From Cyanobacteriota bacterium (GTDB lineage: Bacteria; Cyanobacteriota; Cyanobacteriia; Phormidesmidales; Phormidesmidaceae): a DNA stretch of 6,750 bases. The notes beneath the pieces were generated by a model, which saw only the letters and a program-made list of their open reading frames with translations, did not search any database and was not told the DNA's origin. The stretch covers positions 1 to 6,750 of the forward strand of contig JAIXUR010000118.1 in assembly GCA_027483425.1 (NCBI GenBank), in the 5' to 3' direction. A program made the position numbers and the translations under genes. Positions 1-5,709 of the stretch are shown piece by piece. Numbering within the stretch: position 1 is the stretch's first letter; every line of letters starts with the position of its first letter.

Positions 1-870
1 CTGAGCCAGTTGAGATCCCAAAAGCTAGAAGCGCAGGCGGCGCTTCAACTGGCCCAAATTAGCCAAACCCGAGCGGCTCAGCTCCAAGCCCAGGGGGCTG
101 TCTCCCAGGCCGATCTCGATGCCGCCAATACGGCCCTGAATCAAGCCGAAGAGCGAGTGGCTCAGGCGGAGTCTGGTATTCAGCAGGCCCAAGCGGCGAT
201 CGCCCAGGCCCAGTCCGCCATCAACCAGGCCAAGGCTGGTGTCAAAGCAGCCTCGGTGAATGAAAGCTATGGCACTGTGATTGCCCCCTTCGACGGCATT
301 GTGATTGAAAAAATGGCCTATCTGGGAGAAACCACTAACCCCTTCTCCATGAACGGTACCGCTTTACTGAAAATCGAAAATCCCGATCGACTTCAGCTAG
401 AGATCGCCGTGCCAGAGGAAAACCTGCGGTTCGTGCGGGTCGGTCAACCGGTGCAGGTGCGGGTGGAGGCGGCCAATGAAACCCTGAATGCCACCATTGA
501 GCAAATTGTTCCGGCTGCAGATCCTGGTTCGCGGAGTTTTCTAATCAAGATTCCCCTCACTAGGTCTGACCGATTGATTTCTGGCATGTTTGGCCGCATC
601 GCCCTGCCTACGGGTGAAAGCCAGGAAACGGTTCTGATTCCCGCTGATGCCCTGATTCAACGGGGGCAGTTGCAGGGGGTGTATGTGGTAGAACCGAGCA
701 CGGCTCAACCGAACAGCGCTCAATCGGTCGCCGTTTTGCGCTGGGTGAAAACAGGCAAACAGCAGGATGGGCAGATAGAAATTGTTTCAGGCTTGACGAC
801 GGGCGATCGCATTGTCACCAGCGATATCGAGCACCTCAGCGACGGCCAAGCGATCGCAATTCAGAACTAG
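1..870 (+). CDS. RND efflux periplasmic adaptor subunit (membrane fusion protein, HlyD/AcrA type), 5'-truncated by window edge
   Basis: The frame is open from base 1 and ends with TAG at 868-870, so about 289 C-terminal residues are visible. The signal peptide or lipobox and first coiled-coil helix lie upstream. A TTG at 10 is an internal codon, not a credible start. In order (numbered from base 1): an Ala/Gln-rich helical hairpin arm (about 1-85) with clear heptads; a lipoyl/barrel-sandwich half with the typical YGTVIAPFDGIV motif (about 90-103); a beta-barrel domain (about 130-200, including the SGMFGRIALP stretch); and a membrane-proximal domain to the end (TGDRIVTSDIEHLSDGQ). Adaptors of this family join an inner-membrane RND pump to an outer-membrane channel in the periplasm. 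The pump gene follows 12 bp downstream, which supports this role. The substrate cannot be inferred from the adaptor. Confidence 0.93.
   Translation: MSQLRSQKLEAQAALQLAQISQTRAAQLQAQGAVSQADLDAANTALNQAEERVAQAESGIQQAQAAIAQAQSAINQAKAGVKAASVNESYGTVIAPFDGIVIEKMAYLGETTNPFSMNGTALLKIENPDRLQLEIAVPEENLRFVRVGQPVQVRVEAANETLNATIEQIVPAADPGSRSFLIKIPLTRSDRLISGMFGRIALPTGESQETVLIPADALIQRGQLQGVYVVEPSTAQPNSAQSVAVLRWVKTGKQQDGQIEIVSGLTTGDRIVTSDIEHLSDGQAIAIQN
172..255 (+). repeat. Four consecutive 21-bp heptad-encoding units in the adaptor coiled coil
   Basis: Four 7-codon units follow one another: SGIQQAQ, AAIAQAQ, SAINQAK and AGVKAAS. Ile, Ile, Ile and Val occupy the third place of each unit and small residues (Ala, Gly) the others. 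This register makes one helix of the adaptor's periplasmic coiled-coil hairpin. The nucleotide units are diverged, so it is an old internal duplication or selection on the heptad rather than a fresh tandem repeat. Confidence 0.6.
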
Positions 871-874
871 GGGG
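869..874 (+). promoter_or_regulatory. Shine-Dalgarno-like site overlapping the adaptor stop codon
   Basis: AGGGGG shares its first two bases with the TAG stop of the adaptor gene and lies 8 nt before the ATG of the pump gene. The overlap suggests translational coupling of adaptor and pump and supports the ATG at 883 as the pump start. Confidence 0.5.
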
Positions 875-882
875 CAAAAACG

Positions 883-3800
883 ATGCAGAACGAACCGAAT
901 GGTCATCAGCCCCCCTCATCCCATCGCTTGGGCTTTGTGGGCAATTTAGCCAAAAAATTTATCGACTCCAAACTAACCCCCCTGATCATTCTGGTGTCGC
1001 TGCTGCTGGGTATTGGCGCAACCCTAATTTTGCCCCGCGAAGAGGAACCCCAAATCACCGTGCCAATGGCCGATGTGTTTGTGCAAATGCCCGGAGCCTC
1101 GGCTAAGGATGTAGAACAGCGGGTCACCGCACCCCTGGAGAAGCTGATCAAAGAACTGCCTGGGGTGGAATATGTTTACTCCACCTCGCGTCCGGGGTCA
1201 TCCCTGGTGATTGTGAGATTTCTGGTGGGGCAAGACCCAGAGGATTCTGTGGTTCAGCTTTACAATAAGATCTACGCCAACGTTGACAAAATTCCACCGG
1301 GGGTGTCGCCGCCTCTGATCAAGTCGCGATCGATTGACGATGTCCCCATTCTGACCCTCACCCTATGGGGTGAGCAAAGCACCGGAGCCGAACTACGACA
1401 AATTGCCGCGCAATTAGACGAACAGATCAAACAGGCTCCCGATGTTTCAGAAACGACCATTATCGGCGGCCAAAAGCGACAATTGCGAATCGATCTCGAT
1501 CCATCCAGGCTCAATGCCTATGGCTTAACACCGCTAGAAATATCCAATGCGCTCCAGGCCCAAAATACGCAGCTAGCCAGCGGTGCCTTCAATCAAAATA
1601 ATCAATCCTTTCTGGTCAGAACCCAAAGCTTTATTCGATCGGCAGAAGATGCCGAAGGATTGGTGGTGGCGGTTGCCAATGGTCAACCGGTCTACCTGCG
1701 GGATGTGGCCACCGTCACCGATGGCTCGGAAGAACCGGCCAGCTATGTATTCTTTGGGCAAGGCTTGGGAGGACAGGAGCCAAAAGAAAAAAATCAGGCG
1801 GGCCTGACTCAAACCTCAGAGACCAAGACCCAAAATTTTGGTGAAACTGAGGCCGTGACGATCGCGATCGCCAAACGCTCTGGGGCCAATGCGATTCAGG
1901 TTTCCCATCACGTTCTCCATAAACTTGACCAAATTAAGCGCAATTATATTCCCCATACTGTCAACCTGACCGTCACCCGAGACTACGGCGAAACCGCAGC
2001 GGAGCGATCGAATGAGCTGCTGTTTCATATGCTCATTGCCGTCGCTTCGGTGACGCTGCTGATGTGGTTTGTCATGGGCAAAAAAGAGGCCATGGTGGTG
2101 GCAGTCTCGATTCCGGTCACCCTGTCCTTGACGCTGGCCAGCTTTGTTTTTTATGGATTTACCCTCAATCGGGTGACCTTCTTTGCCCTGATCTTTTCCA
2201 TTGGCATTTTGGTCGACGATGCGATCGTAGTAGTAGAAAATGTGGGGCGACATCTCCAGTTACCAGAGAACCAAACTCGTCTGCGACAGGCTACCAATCG
2301 TCGCCAGACCCTGCAACAGATTGTGCTGGAGGCGGTAGATGAAGTCGGTAACCCCACGATCCTGGCCACCTTAGCGGTGATTGCCGCCATTCTGCCCATG
2401 GCGTTTGTGGGCGGCTTAATGGGCCCCTATATGTTGCCCATCCCGCTCGGGGCTTCGGCAGCCATGATCTTTTCGGCCCTGGTGGCCTTCACGGTGGTGC
2501 CCTGGACAACCATGCGAGTGTTTAGCGGGGCCAGTCTTTCTGCCCATGATCACGGTGAGGATGCCCTGAGCCAGCTGTACCGTCGATTTATGTATCCCCT
2601 GGTGCATTATCCCCGTCGGGGAACGATGTTTCTGGTGGCAACGGTGTTGGCGTTGGTCGTGGTGGTGGGTGGGCTAGCCGGGTTTCAGTTAGTCATTCTG
2701 AAGATGCTGCCCTTTGACAACAAAAGCGAGTTACAGGTGGTGGTGAATATGCCCGAGGGCACGACTCTGGAGCAGACCGCCAGAGCCACGCGCGAAATGG
2801 GGCAGTACCTCGCCACCGTTCCCGAAGTGACTCACTACCAAAGCTATGTCGGCACCTCTTCTCCCTACAATTTCAACGGCCTGGTGCGCCACTACTTTTT
2901 GCGCTCTGGCCCCAATGTGGCCGATATTCAGGTGAACTTTTTACCCAAGGGAGAACGCCACCGCCAGAGCCATGCCATTGCCAAAGCCATTCGCCCTCAG
3001 CTGAAGGAAATTGGCGATCGCTATGCGGCTCGCATCCAGGTGGCCGAAATTCCCCCTGGGCCTCCGGTGCTGCAAACCCTAGTGACTGAAGTGTATGGGC
3101 CTGACTACGCCGGACAAATTGACCTTGCCACCCAAATTCGCCAGTTGTATCAATCCACCGATGGAGTGGTCGATGTGGACTGGTATATAGAAGCTCCGCA
3201 GACCGATTACCGCCTGGTGATCGATCGCGAGAAAGCCGCCCTAAATGGTATTAGCCCGACCCAAATTTCAGACGTTCTACAAATGGCGCTCTCCGGCCAA
3301 AATGTAGGACTATTACATGATGAAAATGCCCGTGAAGATGTGGCGATTAATCTTAGATTTAGTTCATCAAGCCGCACCAGTTTGGATGATCTAAAATCTC
3401 TCAATCTTAAAGGAGAAACTGGTAATTTAGTCCCCTTAAGCGCTCTGGTAAAAACGGAAATAACCACAGCAGATACCAGCATCTACCACAAAAACTTGCA
3501 ACCCGTTGTCTATATCCTGGGCGACGTTTCTGGCAGAGTAGAAAGTGCCGTCTACGCCATACTCAACCTGCAACCGCAGATCGACCAGTTGGCTCCGGCC
3601 ACGGGCACCCAGGTTCAGACCTACCTGACGGCACAACCTTCTACGACCGAAACCTACGCGATTAAATGGGATGGCGAATGGCAGGTTACCTATGAGGTTT
3701 TCCGCGATTTGGGTATTGCCTTTGCCGTGGTGCTGGTGCTGATTTATGCCCTAGTAGTGGGCTGGTTCCAATCATTTACAACCCCCCTTGTGATCATGGC

Positions 3801-4251
3801 CGCCATTCCCTTCTCGCTGATTGGCATTATGCCAGCTCACTGGTTAATGGGTTCTTTCTTCACGGCAACATCCATGATTGGCTTCATCGCCGGAGCCGGA
3901 ATTGTCGTACGGAACTCCATCATTCTGGTGGACTTCATTGAGCTACGTCTGAAGGAAGGTATGCCCCTAGAAGAAGCGGTCATTGACGCGGGAGCCGTTC
4001 GGTTCCGTCCCATGCTGTTAACGGCGGCGGCGGTAATCGTGGGATCGGCCATTATTCTGACTGACCCCATCTTTCAGGGATTAGCGATCTCGCTGATGGC
4101 CGGGGAAGTGGCATCTTTGATACTGTCGCGATCGGCGGTGCCAATTCTCTATTACAAACTTTGGCATAATCGAAAAGGGATCGATAAAAATACCAGTGCT
4201 GACATCGATCAACCCATTATCAAGATGATCAGCGATGGCACGATGGGGTGA
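883..4251 (+). CDS. RND efflux transporter permease subunit (AcrB/HAE-like proton-driven pump)
   Basis: This complete 1122-residue protein is close to the usual 1020-1100 of RND pumps. It has the duplicated architecture: TM1 (about 33-50); a first porter domain (about 51-380); TM2-6 (about 381-545); TM7 (about 582-605); a second porter domain (about 606-935); and TM8-12 (about 941-1090). TM4 carries the paired aspartates D445-D446 in GILVDDAIVVVENV, matching the proton-relay Asp407/408 of AcrB. TM10 reads GIVVRNSIILVDF, so Arg1010 sits where AcrB has Lys940. The protein lacks CusA-type heavy-metal features that I could recognise, so export of hydrophobic or amphiphilic compounds is more likely than metal efflux, but the substrate is unknown. 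A hydrophilic segment (about 293-322, rich in Lys, Glu, Gln and Thr) interrupts the first porter domain. DNA for residues about 785-870 is distinctly AT-rich compared with its flanks. Only two HIP1 sites fall in this 3.4-kb gene. It is the middle gene of an apparent operon with the adaptor upstream. Confidence 0.95.
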   Translation: MQNEPNGHQPPSSHRLGFVGNLAKKFIDSKLTPLIILVSLLLGIGATLILPREEEPQITVPMADVFVQMPGASAKDVEQRVTAPLEKLIKELPGVEYVYSTSRPGSSLVIVRFLVGQDPEDSVVQLYNKIYANVDKIPPGVSPPLIKSRSIDDVPILTLTLWGEQSTGAELRQIAAQLDEQIKQAPDVSETTIIGGQKRQLRIDLDPSRLNAYGLTPLEISNALQAQNTQLASGAFNQNNQSFLVRTQSFIRSAEDAEGLVVAVANGQPVYLRDVATVTDGSEEPASYVFFGQGLGGQEPKEKNQAGLTQTSETKTQNFGETEAVTIAIAKRSGANAIQVSHHVLHKLDQIKRNYIPHTVNLTVTRDYGETAAERSNELLFHMLIAVASVTLLMWFVMGKKEAMVVAVSIPVTLSLTLASFVFYGFTLNRVTFFALIFSIGILVDDAIVVVENVGRHLQLPENQTRLRQATNRRQTLQQIVLEAVDEVGNPTILATLAVIAAILPMAFVGGLMGPYMLPIPLGASAAMIFSALVAFTVVPWTTMRVFSGASLSAHDHGEDALSQLYRRFMYPLVHYPRRGTMFLVATVLALVVVVGGLAGFQLVILKMLPFDNKSELQVVVNMPEGTTLEQTARATREMGQYLATVPEVTHYQSYVGTSSPYNFNGLVRHYFLRSGPNVADIQVNFLPKGERHRQSHAIAKAIRPQLKEIGDRYAARIQVAEIPPGPPVLQTLVTEVYGPDYAGQIDLATQIRQLYQSTDGVVDVDWYIEAPQTDYRLVIDREKAALNGISPTQISDVLQMALSGQNVGLLHDENAREDVAINLRFSSSSRTSLDDLKSLNLKGETGNLVPLSALVKTEITTADTSIYHKNLQPVVYILGDVSGRVESAVYAILNLQPQIDQLAPATGTQVQTYLTAQPSTTETYAIKWDGEWQVTYEVFRDLGIAFAVVLVLIYALVVGWFQSFTTPLVIMAAIPFSLIGIMPAHWLMGSFFTATSMIGFIAGAGIVVRNSIILVDFIELRLKEGMPLEEAVIDAGAVRFRPMLLTAAAVIVGSAIILTDPIFQGLAISLMAGEVASLILSRSAVPILYYKLWHNRKGIDKNTSADIDQPIIKMISDGTMG

Positions 4252-4313
4252 TAAAATCTCCTACCCCATTCGTTCTAAGCACAACCCCTTATCCCTTCTA
4301 TCCTCAAAACCCC
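4248..4313 (+). other. In-frame GTG-initiated extension overlapping the pump stop codon (possible coupling leader)
   Basis: GTG at 4248-4250 overlaps the TGA stop of the pump gene (4249-4251) as GTGA. It opens a 22-codon run (MIKSPTPFVLSTTPYPFYPQNP) in frame with the DsbA-like gene. The run is pyrimidine-rich and low in complexity and does not resemble the thioredoxin fold. It may be an N-terminal extension produced by translational coupling, or untranslated spacer. Confidence 0.35.
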
Positions 4314-4991
4314 ATGGCACCCATTCATATCTCTTACTTCTCCGACGTTCTCTGCGTCTGGGCCTATATTGCTCAAATTCGTCTCGATGAGCTGAAGGCC
4401 ACCTTTCAAGGCGACATTGAGATTGAGATGCACTTCGTCTCTGTCTTTGGCAATGCCCGCGAAAAGCTGGAAAAGAACTGGCGCGATCGCGGTGGCTTTC
4501 AAGGTTATAGCGATCACGTTCGTGAGGTCGGGAAAAAGTTCGATCACATCACCCTTCATCCTGACCTTTGGACTGGCGTGAGGCCATCCTCATCAATGTC
4601 CTGCCATCTATTTCTTCATGGGATTCAATTGTTAGAAGTTAAAGGCATTGTCCCAAAGTCAGAGAAATATTTTGAGCAGGCCACCGCGGCCTTTCGGGAG
4701 GCTTTTTTCGCCAAGGCGATGAATATTTCTGACCGCAGTGTACAGTTTACTATTGCTGAAGAGCTCGGCCTCCCGATCGCCGCAATTCAGGAGCAGATTG
4801 ACAGTGGCGAAGCCTACGCTCAACTCTCCAAAGATTTTGATCTGGTGAAGGAGCATACGGTATCGGTTAGTCCCACGCTGATCTTTAATGAAGGACGGCA
4901 GCGGCTCAACGGCAATGTGGGCTACCGGGTGATCGAAGCCAATATTCGAGAATTGCTACACAATCCGCCCGGTGAAGAATCTTGGTGCTAG
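4314..4991 (+). CDS. DsbA/FrnE-like thioredoxin-fold oxidoreductase (DSBA domain family)
   Basis: From the ATG at 4314 this is a 225-residue soluble protein without a signal peptide, so probably cytoplasmic. The N-terminus (IHISYFSDVLCVWAYIAQIRL) is the first beta strand and active-site helix of the DSBA fold. The active site reads C14-V-W-A17, so only the first cysteine of the usual CXXC is present, unlike FrnE-type CPWC. The helical insertion follows (about 50-165), then the cis-proline loop VSPTLIF (Pro about 187) and the closing NGNVGYRVIEANIRELL helix. The protein ends in ESWC, a second possible redox cysteine. A single active-site cysteine points to a glutathione-linked oxidoreductase or isomerase-like activity (as in the HCCA isomerase/kappa-GST branch) rather than a disulfide-forming enzyme; this is inference. 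The frame is open back to a GTG at 4248 that overlaps the pump stop, giving 22 extra Pro/Thr-rich residues that do not look like part of the fold. I prefer the ATG, though neither start has a clear ribosome site. Confidence 0.82.
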   Translation: MAPIHISYFSDVLCVWAYIAQIRLDELKATFQGDIEIEMHFVSVFGNAREKLEKNWRDRGGFQGYSDHVREVGKKFDHITLHPDLWTGVRPSSSMSCHLFLHGIQLLEVKGIVPKSEKYFEQATAAFREAFFAKAMNISDRSVQFTIAEELGLPIAAIQEQIDSGEAYAQLSKDFDLVKEHTVSVSPTLIFNEGRQRLNGNVGYRVIEANIRELLHNPPGEESWC

Positions 4992-5041
4992 TAAGGTTGG
5001 GCGATCGCTATTGCGTTAACCACTACATAAAAGCCTTTACT

Positions 5042-5064
5042 AGGAGGTAGTCGGGCCCCCTCCT
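5042..5064 (+). terminator. Possible terminator hairpin after the efflux operon (weak)
   Basis: AGGAGG (5042-5047) pairs with CCTCCT (5059-5064) around an 11-nt loop that contains GGGCCC. It lies 50 bp past the dsbA-like stop codon, a natural place for the operon to end. No T-run follows. The AGGAGG arm is also a consensus Shine-Dalgarno sequence, but no start codon with a frame follows it. Confidence 0.35.
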
Positions 5065-5074
5065 GATCGACCCT

Positions 5075-5205
5075 GTTAGCAGGTTATGGCTTTCTGCCAG
5101 GGGCTGGGTCATAGACCGGAGTCACCATCCTAGATTTAGAATGGTGAGCAGGCTCGCGATCGCCTTCCGCTCCAGCATTGCCCCTGGGCTGTCCTGGCTG
5201 CTAAC
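5075..5205 (+). other. Candidate structured leader or small RNA with nested complementary arms (speculative)
   Basis: GTTAGCAG (5075-5082) is complementary to CTGCTAAC (5198-5205). Inside it, CCAGGGGC (5097-5104) is complementary to GCCCCTGG (5180-5187). Inside that lie a small GGTC-ATA-GACC hairpin (5107-5117) and the 7-bp hairpin at 5122-5147. All four are mutually compatible in one fold. I do not recognise a known riboswitch or the 6S, SRP or tmRNA signatures. Single 8-bp pairings are not rare in a GC-rich region of this size, so only the nesting makes it notable. Confidence 0.22.
5122..5147. repeat. Strong inverted repeat / hairpin upstream of the osmC-like gene
   Basis: TCACCAT (5122-5128) and ATGGTGA (5141-5147) pair perfectly over 7 bp. 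After one C/A mismatch, CTA (5130-5132) pairs with TAG (5137-5139), leaving a GATT tetraloop. The near-palindrome could be an RNA hairpin in the leader of the downstream gene or a dimeric regulator site; it does not match the TACCGA repeats near tetR. Confidence 0.5.
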
Positions 5206-5223
5206 CCCCTATGTTGAGGATGC

Positions 5224-5230
5224 GAGGTGA
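5224..5230 (+). promoter_or_regulatory. Ribosome binding site of the osmC-like gene
   Basis: GAGGTGA lies just upstream of the ATG at 5234, with six bases between GAGG and the start codon. The alternative in-frame ATG at 5246 would be 18 bases away. The site therefore selects the 5234 start. Confidence 0.65.
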
Positions 5231-5233
5231 TCT

Positions 5234-5656
5234 ATGGCATCAGGTATGGCATCGGTAACGGTTTCGTCCAATGGGTCGCCCTTGGGCCAGGCGATCGCGA
5301 TTCGTCAGTTTCACCTGACCGTCGACGAGCCCACTGAGATCGGCGGCGATGACCAGGGCCCCACCCCGACGGAGCTGCTGTTAGCGGCTCTGGGTAGCTG
5401 CAAGGCCATTACCATTCGCCTGTACGCCGAGCGCAAGGGCTGGACGGTCGATACCGTCGCCGTGGCGGTGACCCTGGAGACCGTGGAGAACCAGCCGGTG
5501 ATGGTGGCTCACCTCACCCTCGGGGGCGACTTGACCGAGACCCAGCGCGATCGCCTGCGGGAGATTGGCGATCGCTGTCCGGTCCACCGTCTGCTGAGCC
5601 AGGCCACCGCCATTCAAACCCTGTTAGCGCCCGCCGTGACTCCTACCGACGCCTGA
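5234..5656 (+). CDS. OsmC family protein (YhfA-like branch), thiol-dependent peroxide/redox protein
   Basis: The 140-residue product matches the usual 130-150 of the OsmC/Ohr superfamily. It carries the N-terminal strand segment ending HLTVDEPTEIGGDDQGPTP (about 27-45), the core helix motif ELLLAALGSCKAITI with Glu47 and Cys56, and the second conserved cysteine Cys115 in GDRCPVHRLL. Both redox cysteines of the family are thus present. OsmC and Ohr proteins reduce organic hydroperoxides in the cytoplasm through this cysteine pair. The DEPxxxGG and CPVHR pattern fits the less-characterised YhfA-like branch better than true Ohr, so the peroxidase role is inferred. The gene is GC-rich, holds three HIP1 sites (5291, 5547, 5568), and converges on tetR with a 25-bp gap. 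It has no obvious copy of the tetR-region operator upstream. Confidence 0.9.
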   Translation: MASGMASVTVSSNGSPLGQAIAIRQFHLTVDEPTEIGGDDQGPTPTELLLAALGSCKAITIRLYAERKGWTVDTVAVAVTLETVENQPVMVAHLTLGGDLTETQRDRLREIGDRCPVHRLLSQATAIQTLLAPAVTPTDA

Positions 5657-5680
5657 TTGATGTCGACGGCCAGCCCGTGG

Positions 5681-5709
5681 GCTATGCCGAAGAGGATGAG
5701 CGGCATAGC
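5681..5709. terminator. Hairpin at the convergent osmC-like/tetR junction, candidate bidirectional terminator
   Basis: GCTATGCCG (5681-5689) and CGGCATAGC (5701-5709) form a perfect 9-bp stem around an 11-nt loop, and the structure is equivalent on both strands. It starts 25 bp past the osmC-like stop and covers the tetR stop codon (5682-5684) with its last codons. There is no T-run on either side, so it would be a non-canonical terminator or an mRNA 3'-end stabiliser. A smaller AGCC-CGTG-GGCT hairpin overlaps it at 5672-5683. Confidence 0.5.

Larger units (their letters stand above)
4992..5233. other. Non-coding gap between the dsbA-like and osmC-like genes
   Basis: These 242 bp hold no convincing reading frame. 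They contain HIP1 sites at 5001-5008 and 5156-5163, a hairpin at 5042-5064, a stronger hairpin at 5122-5147, and two longer-range complementary arm pairs (5075-5082 with 5198-5205; 5097-5104 with 5180-5187). A TAGAAT hexamer at 5137-5142 resembles a -10 box but has no good -35 at 16-18 bp, so I do not call a promoter. No T-tract terminator is present. GC rises across this gap, from roughly 40-55% to its left to above 60% to its right. Confidence 0.6.

Noticed and set aside
1816..2253. 145-codon - strand frame inside the pump gene.
   Set aside because: Antisense to conserved transmembrane-coding sequence of the pump, with low-complexity His/Gln/Arg content; a shadow frame.
5131..5142. TAGATT/TAGAAT as -10 of an osmC-like promoter.
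   Set aside because: No acceptable -35 hexamer at 16-18 bp spacing; kept only as a remark.
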